64,000 nt of DNA from the NCBI GenBank assembly GCA_015852425.1, contig JAAAIG010000040.1:1-64000 (forward strand). Reading direction: 5' to 3'. The DNA is from Gryganskiella cystojenkinii (Eukaryota; Mortierellomycota; Mortierellomycetes; Mortierellales; Mortierellaceae). Each line of letters begins with the position of its first letter. Position 1 is the stretch's first letter. Below the pieces are notes generated by a model, which did not search any database, was not told where the DNA came from, and saw nothing but the letters and a program-made list of their open reading frames with translations. This document shows, piece by piece, positions 23,216 through 32,500 of the stretch. The translations under genes were made by a program, and so were the position numbers.

Positions 23216-23755
23216 TGCAATTTTTCGTCTGCCTCCACAAAATAAAATAACTCGCATCGAAAACAAAACATATAGCCTTGTGTGCAGATATCTTCTGCTG
23301 AACGTCTTCTCCATGAATAGCAAGTGTCGAGAAACGTGCTTGACAAGACGGCAATCAGTGGGAGGGTTTTTTTTTTTTTTTTTTTTTTTTTTGATTTCGA
23401 CTGAAACACAAACGCGACGCGGCTCTAGAAGTCGACAAATTGTGGCAGTGCAACAACTATCATCGTCGAGCGAAGGAGACACATTACACATGCGCGGCAC
23501 AAAGGCAGTTTCGTATGGGGATTATATTTATCTAACAGATATGCTTTTGCCTACTAACCTTTATATATCGTCGGTCAGCATTACGCACTGCGCTACCTTT
23601 TTTTTTCCTTTTTCTTTCCCAAAATCAACTCTTTTACATCATCATCTCTCTTTTCTTCTTCAAGACACGCCTCTCACACATTCTCTAGCACGTAATCTGT
23701 CTCCAAAATCAACTTACATTCTTAGTCTTTAACAAAAAAAAAAAGAGAAGCAAAG
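23216..23755. other. Spacer in duplication copy 1
   Basis: This is the 3' flank of the bZIP gene and the promoter of the following PPxY gene. It carries an uninterrupted T26 run at 23367-23392 and is repeated, diverged, at 25643-26222. No gene is seen. Confidence 0.6.
23367..23392 (+). repeat. Poly-T tract (26 T)
   Basis: An uninterrupted run of 26 T. The equivalent place in copy 2 (about 25863-25870) has only about eight T, so the tract length changed after the duplication. Confidence 0.9.
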
Positions 23756-24604
23756 ATGAGCGTCGGGTCTGTCGCAATGACGATTTACGTTGTTATTTTT
23801 ATGATCGTCTGGGTTTTCTGCTGTTTCAACATCATTTGCTCGAATCCGCAGTTCTTCCTGGGTTGTCTTTGGCCACAGAGGACGATCAACAATTGGAACT
23901 CTCATTGGTTCTGGGATCGTTATCATCCGAATAGGCCTTGCCCCTGCATTCGATGGAGTTGTCTCAAGAAATGGACTGCGTTCCATTACCGACGATTTTT
24001 CCCAGTCACGACTACGCCTTTACCGACAACGGCAACTACATCTAGCACAGCTACAACAACAACAACATCGAGTGCGACCAACGCATCGTCTTTGTCCTCA
24101 TCATCGACGACAGCTGCTGCAGGCACTCCAGCCACCACTGCTGTCGCGGTCACCGCAACAAAAGCAACAAGGGCAGCAAATATGGCAACGACAGGATCAC
24201 AAACAGAACCTTTCCTGATAACTGTTCCAGCACCGGAGGCCGTTTCGCCTTCAGAAACTGTCATTGTCATCGAGGAACCTACAGTGACGGCGACAGCTAC
24301 GACCTTGACAGAAACCGAAATGACTGAAATGATCCCAGCGACGATAACCACAACAGAGGCAGCAGCGTCAGGACGCTCGACCACAGATCGCGCAAGGCTA
24401 TCGGTCTACAGCAACCCAAACGGAAACCTTAATGTTGATTGGGAGATGAGCGCGGTTCGAGACCCGCCACCATTTTACGAAAGTCCTGTTGCTACCGATT
24501 TAAGTTCCCCCGAAACCACTTCTACCGTCGCAGCTAGGGAGCGAAACTCGGATCCGTTGGTTTCTGACACGGTTGACTGCAGTCCACCATCTTATGTGCC
24601 ATGA
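23756..24604 (+). CDS. Single-pass membrane protein with PPxY motifs (copy 1)
   Basis: One exon, 282 aa, no intron. A very short N-terminus is followed by one hydrophobic segment (about 8-28) rich in Val, Ile, Phe and Cys. Then comes a Cys- and Trp-rich block with FFLGCLWPQRTINNW and RPCPCIRWSCLKKW (about 33-75), a Thr/Ala/Ser-rich stretch (about 80-185), and a tail with two WW-domain ligands, PPFY at 238-241 and PPSY at 277-280 (the end is CSPPSYVP). Basic residues after the hydrophobic segment suggest that the long tail is cytosolic. I do not recognise the family. The architecture recalls yeast Rcr1/Rcr2, single-pass proteins whose PY motifs bind the ubiquitin ligase Rsp5; that comparison is inference. 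A close paralogue lies at 26223-27353. Confidence 0.75.
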   Translation: MSVGSVAMTIYVVIFMIVWVFCCFNIICSNPQFFLGCLWPQRTINNWNSHWFWDRYHPNRPCPCIRWSCLKKWTAFHYRRFFPVTTTPLPTTATTSSTATTTTTSSATNASSLSSSSTTAAAGTPATTAVAVTATKATRAANMATTGSQTEPFLITVPAPEAVSPSETVIVIEEPTVTATATTLTETEMTEMIPATITTTEAAASGRSTTDRARLSVYSNPNGNLNVDWEMSAVRDPPPFYESPVATDLSSPETTSTVAARERNSDPLVSDTVDCSPPSYVP

Positions 24605-25077
24605 TTATTTACCTGAAAAACAAACACAAAAACAAAACAAAAAGGTTTCCACTACTCCTCTCTTGTCCTTTTGCTCTTTCCTCTTCTTTCATGTACTGTA
24701 CATAATGACCAAATATTTTGGTGGGTGTTCGTTGTTTCTTTGTTAATATAAATAGACAGTGCCACTTCCAAAAAAAGCGACAAAGAAAAATAAGAAAAAC
24801 ACAGGGCTGCGGCGCGTTTTTGTGCCCACCATGCAATTCTTTTTCGTTGGTATTTCGCGTTTATTTTTTTCACTCTTTAGTCGTGTTTCTTTTCTTTGCT
24901 TTCTCTCCTACTTTGTACACACGCCAGCACATTACCCTCTCTAATTACTGTCTCTTCCGATCTTTACCGATCTTTATCCGCAAACTCTTTCCTCTCACAC
25001 TTGTGTCTCATGCCTCTCTCGTTCAAGTCCTCTACTCTCGTCTCTCTCGAAACTTGACAGAATTAACAAATAGGCAA
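24605..25077. other. Spacer between the two membrane-protein genes, copy 1
   Basis: The first half resembles a 3' flank. The second half is a pyrimidine-rich promoter with CTCGTTCAAGTCCTCTACT near 25018, recognisable also before the copies at 27834 and 34119. No gene is seen. Confidence 0.55.
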
Positions 25078-25416
25078 ATGTTGACTACCGAGGGCATCAT
25101 CGCAGTCATTTTTATGGTTCTCTTTTGGGCCCTTTGGCTTTACGTATGTTGTGTCGTTTGTGGATATGGGACCTGTTGTGGTTCGCTGGAGGCAACTCGT
25201 CTGTCCACGCCTCTTTGTCCGCCGCCGCCACGGCGACCGATAGTGGTCATCCCGAAATCCGCAAAAGGAGTGCCAGCAACGGGAACTCCTGTTCAGTGCC
25301 ACAGCACCTTGGCAGCACCGGATACGTCATTACGGCTCCCGATAAGACCTCTGTTGCTACGTCGCGTTCTGTCAGAAGCACTGGGCCATGAACAGGAGAT
25401 GGAAACAAATGGTTGA
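25078..25416 (+). pseudogene. Small membrane-type protein, frame-disrupted and fused into bZIP remnant
   Basis: The frame from ATG 25078 has a hydrophobic N-terminus (about 6-28, rich in Val, Leu, Cys), a Cys-rich stretch and PPPPRRPIVVIPKSAKG. It then departs from its paralogues. The shared ending (VPDKAVAASPRSVRD in the 27834 gene) appears here as APDKTSVATSRSVR in the +1 frame, running to a stop at 25389-25391. A one-base deletion at about 25321-25326 explains this. In the original frame translation continues across the duplication junction and stops at 25416, giving a 112-aa chimera. It may be a decayed gene or a sequencing error. The function of the family is unknown. Confidence 0.6.
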
Positions 25417-25642
25417 GGGTTTGGTCTTTGAGAAGGAGTCGAGAATGCTGGATAGTTTGCCGGCGATCCCAAGTAGTGCCACAGCATCGGCGGCGGCTTC
25501 ACCTTCAGCTACTGGTAGTGCGTCCTTTCTCACTAGCGCTTCAAGTCCGTCATCGTCGTTGTCAAGGTTGGCATCATTGGCGGGTTTGATTGGTGGTACG
25601 GCCGCAAAGGCTAGACGTAGTAAGAAAACTCAACTGGCTTGA
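25393..25642 (+). pseudogene. Truncated duplicate of the bZIP 3' coding end
   Basis: This matches the last 265 or so bases of the bZIP coding sequence at 22948-23215, with substitutions and small deletions but an open frame to the same stop. Shared blocks include SRMLDxLPAIPSSATASAA and KARRSKK. It lacks the basic region and nearly all of the zipper, so it cannot bind DNA as a bZIP. A chance ATG at 25388 gives an 84-codon frame. It marks the left end of duplication copy 2. Confidence 0.85.
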
Positions 25643-26222
25643 TTACAAATTTTCATCTGCCTCCATAAAATTAATAACCCGCATCGAATACAAAACCTGT
25701 AGACTTGTGGTGCGGACATCTACTGAATATCTTCTCCATTCTCATTCACCCTCCTCATCTTGATGGATCGCGACCGAGCTTCTGGTGCCACCCATCTTGA
25801 AATATGATTGCTAGTGCCGAGAAACGTGCCTGACAAGATGGCAATCCAGCGAGGGAGGGGGGTTTTTTTTTATTTCGACTGAAACACAAACGCGACGCTG
25901 GCTCTAGAAGTCGACAAACTGTGGCAGTGTAATACACTAGCATCATCGAGCGAAGAAAAAAGGCACGTTATACATGTGCAGCACAAGGAAATTTCTTTAG
26001 GGGGGTTTGTTGTCTTCGGAAAGTTGTCTCCAACCTTTGTATATCGTCTGTCAGCATTACGCACTGCACTACCTTTTTTTCCTTTTTTTCCTAAAAGCAA
26101 CTCTTTTCATCGTCCTCTCTCTTTTCTTCTACAAGACACGCCTCTCACACATTCTCTAGCACGTAACCTGCTCTCAAGATAATCGTACTTCTCAGTTTTT
26201 TTTCAAAAAAACAGAAGCAAAG
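25643..26222. other. Spacer in duplication copy 2
   Basis: Diverged repeat of 23216-23755 serving as promoter of the next PPxY gene. It contains an extra segment around 25740-25795 absent from copy 1. No gene is seen. Confidence 0.55.
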
Positions 26223-27353
26223 ATGAGCGAAAATGCTACAACAATCAGCGTCATGGTTATTTTCATGATCGTCTGGGTTTGTTGCTGCTTCAACATCATT
26301 TGTAGGGATCCACAGTTTTTCCTGGGCTGTCTTTGGCCACAGAGGACGATCAACAATTGGGACTATCATCGGTCCTGGGAACATTATCATCCGAGCAGGC
26401 CTTGCCCCTGCATTCGATGGAGTTGTCTCAAGAAATGGACTGCGTTCCATTACCGACGATTTTTCCCAGTCAGGACTACGCCTTTACCGACAACGGCAAC
26501 TACATCTAGCACAGCTACAACAACAACAACCACGAATACGACCAACGCATCGTCTTCGTCCTCATCATCGACGACAGCTGCTGCAGGCACTCCAGCCACC
26601 ACTGCTGTCGCGGTCACCGCAACAAAAGCAACAAGGGCAGCAAATCTGGTCACGACAGGATCACAAGCAGAACCTTTCCTGATAGCCGTTCCAGCGCCGA
26701 TGGTCGTTTCGCTTTCAGAAACTGTCATTGCCATCGAGGAACCTGCAGCAGCGACGGCAACAGCTACGACGGTGACAGCTACAGCCTTGACAGAAACCGA
26801 AATGATCGAAATAACCACAGTCACAATAACGAGAACAGAAGCGGCAGCGTCAGGACGCTCGACCACAGATCGCGCAAGGCCATCGGTGAACAGCAACCGA
26901 AACGGAAACCGTAATGTTGATTGGGAGATGAGCGCGGTTCGAGACCCGCCACCGTCTTACGGAAATCCATTTGCCACCGATTTAAGTTCGGCGACAGTAA
27001 CGACCTTGACAGAAACAGAAATGACCGAAATAACCACGGCCACAATAACGAGAAGAGAAGCAGCAGCGTCAGGACGCTCGACCACAGATCGTGCAAGACC
27101 ATCGTTTAACAGAAACAGTAACCGAAATCGGAGACGAAATCGTAACCTTAACCGTAACCATAACCGTAACCGTAGCCGCAATACTGATAGGGAGATGAGC
27201 GCGGTTCGAGACCCGCCACCGTCTTACGAAAGTCCTGTTGCCACCGATCTAAGCTCTCCCGAAAACACTTTTACCGTCACTGCTAGGGATACAGACTCGG
27301 GACTGTTGAGCTCTAACACAGTTGACTGTAGTCCACCATCTTATGTGCCATGA
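26223..27353 (+). CDS. Single-pass membrane protein with three PPxY motifs (copy 2)
   Basis: One exon, 376 aa, paralogous to the gene at 23756. The N-terminal hydrophobic segment (about 8-26), the Cys/Trp block and the Thr/Ala stretch are nearly unchanged. The C-terminal half has an internal repeat of about 89 residues: the block from TETEM through AASGRSTTDRARPS to MSAVRDPPPSY occurs twice. This gives PPSY at 243-246 and 332-335, plus the terminal PPSY at 371-374. The second repeat carries an inserted run rich in Arg and Asn. The open frame and preserved motifs across both copies suggest selection on protein sequence. Its role as a ubiquitin-ligase adaptor is inference from the motifs and topology. 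Confidence 0.75.
   Translation: MSENATTISVMVIFMIVWVCCCFNIICRDPQFFLGCLWPQRTINNWDYHRSWEHYHPSRPCPCIRWSCLKKWTAFHYRRFFPVRTTPLPTTATTSSTATTTTTTNTTNASSSSSSSTTAAAGTPATTAVAVTATKATRAANLVTTGSQAEPFLIAVPAPMVVSLSETVIAIEEPAAATATATTVTATALTETEMIEITTVTITRTEAAASGRSTTDRARPSVNSNRNGNRNVDWEMSAVRDPPPSYGNPFATDLSSATVTTLTETEMTEITTATITRREAAASGRSTTDRARPSFNRNSNRNRRRNRNLNRNHNRNRSRNTDREMSAVRDPPPSYESPVATDLSSPENTFTVTARDTDSGLLSSNTVDCSPPSYVP
26786..27250 (+). repeat. Internal in-frame duplication adding a PPxY motif
   Basis: Two direct copies lie at about 26786-27000 and 27004-27250, inside the coding sequence. The second has an extra Arg/Asn-coding run at about 27105-27180. The paralogue at 23756 has a single copy, so this arose after the segmental duplication. 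Confidence 0.8.
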
Positions 27354-27833
27354 GTATTATACGACTGCTCTTTCCTCGTCTTACATGAATATCGTGACGA
27401 AATATTTTGGTGGCGGCATGCGTCCACTTTAGGCAATCACAGAGTCGAAAACATCCAATAAAAGCAGATGTTAGTGTAAGCAGACGGAGCCACACATCCA
27501 AGAAAAGCGACAAGCAAAATAAGAATAACACAAGGCTGCGGCGCGTTTTTTTGTCCACCTGTCAACCTGTGCAGTGTTTCCTTTCCTTGTCCCTCGCTCT
27601 GACCCTTGTTTTTTGTCGCAGATCCAGTTCTTCTTCTTCCTTGTTTTCTGTCCATCGCCATTCAACCTGCATTCATTTTTTGTTCTTTATTTCATACTCT
27701 TCGCTCGCCTTACTTCAGTCACTCTACTTCTCAACGTTTCCGTCTCATGTCTCTCTCTTCCAGGACCTCCATTGTCGTGTCTCTGGAAACCTGACATTAT
27801 TAAAAAAATAGTAGAGAACAGCTTTTCTGGAGA
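27354..27833. other. Spacer between the two membrane-protein genes, copy 2
   Basis: Diverged repeat of 24605-25077, including the GC-rich landmark near 27533 and a pyrimidine-rich promoter. No gene is seen. Confidence 0.55.
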
Positions 27834-28337
27834 ATGTTTTCTGCCGGAGAAATCCTCTTGATCGTGCTCTGCTTGCTCGGGATGGCCACTCGGGTTTGCG
27901 CTACCTTTGGTATCATACCTGATCCATGCATGTTTTTTTGTGACGTGAGCATCTGTTGCCAAGGTCCTCGTCACCAACTCAATGCCGATTACGGGGACTG
28001 CCCTTGTGATCTTCGGTCATGTACTCGAGCCAGATTGCGTGTCTATCGTCGTTATCGTTATTCTGATCATCATCGTTCTAGTCGTCATCCTTCCAGGTAT
28101 CAACGTCTACCTCCGGCGCCGAAACCGACAATGGCCATCACGGGAGCAACAAAGAGGATGGCAGTAATAGCATCCCCGGCTCAGTCGAGCACCTTGGCTG
28201 CATCGCCCGATACTGTGATCGCGGTTCCGGACAAGGCCGTTGCTGCCTCACCACGTTCCGTTAGAGATACTAGAGGGATCGTGCCTCTGTTAGGGTCAGC
28301 GACGATATCGCAGTCTTTGCCTTCGACCGTTACATGA
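27834..28337 (+). CDS. Small Cys-rich membrane-type protein (copy 2)
   Basis: One exon, 167 aa. A hydrophobic N-terminus (about 6-28, ILLIVLCLLGM) could be a signal anchor or signal peptide. It is followed by a Cys-rich segment (CMFFCDVSICC and CPCDLRSC), an Arg/Tyr/Ser-rich stretch and a conserved ending SPDTVIAVPDKAVAASPRSV. The ending is shared with the disrupted copies at 25078 and 34297. The family is not recognised. Arg-rich codons in the middle yield a strongly hydrophobic peptide in the next frame, so the true reading frame of this part is less certain than the two ends. Confidence 0.55.
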   Translation: MFSAGEILLIVLCLLGMATRVCATFGIIPDPCMFFCDVSICCQGPRHQLNADYGDCPCDLRSCTRARLRVYRRYRYSDHHRSSRHPSRYQRLPPAPKPTMAITGATKRMAVIASPAQSSTLAASPDTVIAVPDKAVAASPRSVRDTRGIVPLLGSATISQSLPSTVT

Positions 28338-29517
28338 ACGATGATCGTGCCTTTGGAGATCATCACAATGGTGACAGCACCTTACCTTGAATGGAATGTC
28401 AACAACGTTCAGCGGCCGTAAACAGGTAGTTCCCTCTACCACCACGACCCACTGCTTCGTGCTTTTTATACTTAGTTTGTTTTAAATATCGAGTATAATA
28501 CTACGTGGGTGAACAAGAGGTGCCTTTTTTTTTTTGTTCGTAAGGGATTTATTGAGTCACAGTCGTTATACTTTCTGATAAATAGGACCCTGTCCCCAAC
28601 ATCACTTTTAATCCTTTAGTCAACAATAAAAACATATCCTCAGTCCCAACTTCCTCTCGGCGCCTGTTTCTTTACTCTCGTTCCATCACAGGCATCACAA
28701 CGCGTCTGGTGAATTCTAATGAAGGAGGAGTGAAAGAGCCGACATCGAAGGATCAAAAAAGCAACGTCGCTGTAAACGCTTGGCTGCCACAGGCCAGTTA
28801 TCCCTACATAACATACACTTCGCTTGTCTTTAATAGTTTGTTCGCGTTAAAGCTGAAATTAAGGTGACACAAAGAAAGGCTAAGTACACTGCCCGGCCAG
28901 TACAAAGTCGAAAATGTTACAGGAAAAGTCACGGTGGCGAATTTGAAAAGCACTTCGTGGCCAAATCCAAGTTGATGTCCTGAAAATACTGTCGAAAACA
29001 CAAATTGAGTGCGCATTGACGGTAGGGACACATATCGGCAGTAACAAAATAGTCTAACAGCGTTATTTGGCGAAGCACTAGCCTGTCTCTCTCAACTTCA
29101 CCTGCTGTTTCCCCGTTGTTGTCGTCCCATACTTGTGGCCCGTGGGGTGCCGCTACAGTCTCCCGCCGACCGAAGAGAACGTGGCGAAGCAAAGGAAAGA
29201 GTGCGCAGCGAAGCAAGCATCTTCCAAAGGCTTCAAGTTAAAGAGTCGCCCTCTTTTTCTTTTTACCCACAGTCACCATCCCCTCTTCCTCCATCCTCCT
29301 CCACTCTCTTCCTCGTCTTCAACCTACTCACATCCAGAACTATACACAGGTACAGTGCTAGTTGGACGGAGCATCATTTCACTTCTATCCACATTGTTCG
29401 CTTCTCTTGGTCTTCTTCAGAGAGCAGGAGACTCAAAACGCTCACTTGCCGGCTACTCACATTATCTTTACCTTCGTTTTGTCTCACACACGTCGCTAGG
29501 GCTAAGTTAGTTTCGAA
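28338..29517. other. Intergenic: right flank of duplication and promoter of the VIT/vWA gene
   Basis: About 1.2 kb without a defensible gene. The first part is unique flank to the right of the duplication. The last 250 bp are a pyrimidine-rich leader. Confidence 0.5.
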
Positions 29518-32500
29518 ATGGCGGCTATCCTTTGTGGCGTCTACACTGTGGAGGTGAACCGGCTGTACCTGCCGCTGGTGAATGTTAAGGTCCATACCAC
29601 CATCTTGTCCTCGTCCGTGAGCACACGGCTGACGCAGACCTTTGTTAACTCGTCTAATACCCTCCTCCGCGAGCTGAAGTACTGCTTCCCTCTCTACGAG
29701 GGCGTCAGCGTCGTTGCGTTTAAGGCCCGCATCGGAGACCGTACCATCGTTGGCGAAGTCAAGGAGCGCGAGAAGGCCAAACGTGACTTTAATGCTGCCG
29801 TGGCGCAGGGCCAGCGCGCGGCCTTGTTTGAACAGTCTCTCGCGGCCTCAGACGTCTTCATCACCAGTATTGGCAACGTCCCCGCTGGCGCCAAGGTCGA
29901 TGTCGACATCACCTATGTGGGTGAGCTCAAACACGACGCCGAGGTCGACGGTACTCGCCTCACGATCCCGGCCAGGGTACTGCCGCGCTATGGCAACCAC
30001 AATGTCAGTCTTTTGCCGCTAGCTTCGTCGATCCCTTCTGGCACGATGGACATTGTCGTCGACGTCACTCTTCCTCGCCAGAACTCCATCCAAAAGATTC
30101 AGTCGCCTTCCCACCCAATCGCGGTCACGCTCGGCACCACCTCCATTGCACCCAACGCTGAGCCTGCCCTCTCCAAAGCATCGGCCACGCTCGCTCTTGA
30201 CTCCGTCGGCCTCGACCAAGATTTCATCCTCCAAGTTGTCGCCAAAGACACAGGTCTCCCCACTGCCGTACTTGAGACCCACCCTACGATCCCCAACCAC
30301 CGCGCTCTTATGGCCACACTGGTGCCCCGTTTTGTTCTGCCTCTAGAGAATTATCCCGAGATTGTCTTTGTCATTGACCGCAGTGGATCCATGGAGGTGA
30401 AACCGATGGAGCTTGCGAAGTCGGCGCTCAAGGTCTTCCTCAAGAGTCTACCGGTCGGAGTCAAGTTCAACATCTGTTCCTTTGGCTCCTACCACTCGTT
30501 CCTGTGGAAGAGAAGCATGTCCTATACTGAGGAGACGCTCGAGGAGGCTGTGCGGCATGTCAGCGTCATGAGCTCCAACTATAGAGGAACTGAGATGCTC
30601 CAGCCTCTAAAAGCGACGATCGAAATGCGGTTCAAGGACATGCCGCTCGAGATCATGCTCTTGACGGACGGCGAGATTTGGAAACAAAACGAGATTTTCG
30701 ACTACCTCAACAAACAAGTCGCTGAAGCCACGTCGTCGTTACGTGTCTTCACCCTCGGGGTGGGCAGCAATGTTTCTCATGCCTTGATCGAGGGCATCGC
30801 CAAAGCTGGCAAGGGCTTCTCGCAGGCGGTTAGCGATGGCGAGAAGATGGAAGGCAAGATTGTCCGCATGCTCAAAGGCGCTATGTCGCCTAACATCACC
30901 GACTATACACTCAAGGTCAAATACGCCAGCACTGATGCCATGCATGGTGAGCGAACTTCGTCTGCCGACGAAGAGTTTGAGCTTGTTGAACGTGTCGTGG
31001 ATTATCTCAAGATTGGTAATGGGTCGGGCGCCATAAACAAGCCCGAGACCCCCAAGAAATCTATTTCGCTCTTTGACACATCGGTGGATCTGGACGGCGA
31101 CATCTCGATGCAGAGCGACGCCACAGACTCGACCGGCCAAGGCCGCTACGCACACCTGCCGCCTCTTCCGACGCCAAGGCTACTACAGGTCCCGAGCGAG
31201 ATCCCGCCACTCTATGTTTTCAACCGCACGACGGTCTATCTGCTCATGGGCCCTGAGTGTAGCCACCAAACGCCAAAGTCGGTCGTTCTACGGGGCACAT
31301 CCAAGTACGGCCCTCTTGAACTTGAGATCCCCATTCAGGTCCTCGAGGAGAAGGGCGAGCTTGTCCACCAGCTGGCGGCCAAGAAGGCGATCGCCGAACT
31401 CGAGCAAGGCCGTGGTTGGCTTAATTATGCGCGTGACCAAATCACAGACGAGCGACTTGATTCCAAATATGAGAGTCGCTTCGACGAGATGGTCGAACGC
31501 GAGGCTGTCCGTCTCGGGGTCCAGTTCCAGGTCGGCTGCAAGTGGTGCTCGTTTGTCGCCGTCGACAAGAGGGATGGGGATGCTGGAAAGAAGAAGAAGC
31601 GAGAGAGTCAGCAACAGAAAGCCAAGGCAAAGGACAATGCGACAGAGGACGTGACTGCTGACAAAAAAGAGAAGAATAAAGAAGAGGCCACTCAACCCAA
31701 GGGCGACAGTGATGGAGAGTTGGAGTCAGAGTCGGAAGGCGACGATTACTGGGACGAGTGCGACTCCGATCTACCCATCTATGTTAGCGAGTTAACTACC
31801 ACCGCCACAGCTAGCGTTGCACACGCGCTGAAATCACGAGCGCCTCCGACTGCTTTCGCAAGTGGAATCCAGGCTCGTTCGCATGGTAGGTTCAAGGACA
31901 GTAACAATCGCTCCTTAGAGCTGGAAATGAATCGGGCTAAAATTGCACAGCTCCGACGGGCACGGAGCGAACGACGAGGCACATTGCTGGCAATATTATC
32001 TCTAACAGACGATTTTGTGCATTCCTCCTCGTTTACAACCTTTACCACAAACATAGGTCGCGCAAGCCCCCAAGCCATGCAACAGCAGCACTACCAGCAG
32101 CAGCAACAACAGCAGTACCCGCAGCAACTACAGCAACAACGACAAATGTCTGGGATGAGCCTACTGCGCTCGGCTCCGCCCCGCTCATTGGGAGCAGATA
32201 GCTACATGTCCAGCTCTAGCTCTATGCGATCCAACTCCTCTTCTAGCTCTTCAGCCGGCTCCTCTAAGCGCGCCAAAGCCGCTCCATCTGCAGGCAATCC
32301 TACATTCCTGCAGCGACTGATGCGACGCGATGAGCCTTCTGTTTCTTCTTCTCCTACAGCTGCCTTTACCCCATCGCCCTTTGAACATTCGTCGATCCGT
32401 GTAGGTTCTGCCAGTGCTCCTGCCATTGTCCCAGGCCCTCGCCAGGCTTATTCTTCGCAGAGCATCCAGTTAGGAGCTGAATACCCTCTGCCAGCTCCTG

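Larger units (their letters stand above)
22948..28280 (+). repeat. Direct tandem segmental duplication, unit about 2.45 kb
   Basis: Copy 1 runs from about 22948 to 25394 and copy 2 from about 25395 to about 28280. The order is the same in both: bZIP 3' coding end, an AT-rich spacer with a T run, a PPxY membrane-protein gene, a spacer, and a small membrane-protein gene. Matching landmarks are KARRSKK (23191 and 25610), TTTCGACTGAAACACAAACG (23394 and 25874) and GGCTGCGGCGCGTTTTT (24806 and 27533). The junction lies near GGAGATGGAAA at about 25395. Copy 2 is longer because of internal growth in its first gene. Borders were judged by eye. Confidence 0.85.

Noticed and set aside
27105..27180. ACCGTA/CGTAAC-type short repeats that resemble telomeric repeats
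   Set aside because: They lie inside an open coding frame encoding an Arg/Asn run and are irregular, so they are not a telomere.
31900..32060. Possible intron in the VIT/vWA gene ending at an AACATAG acceptor
   Set aside because: The frame is open throughout and no good donor at a fitting position was found, so one exon is the simpler reading.
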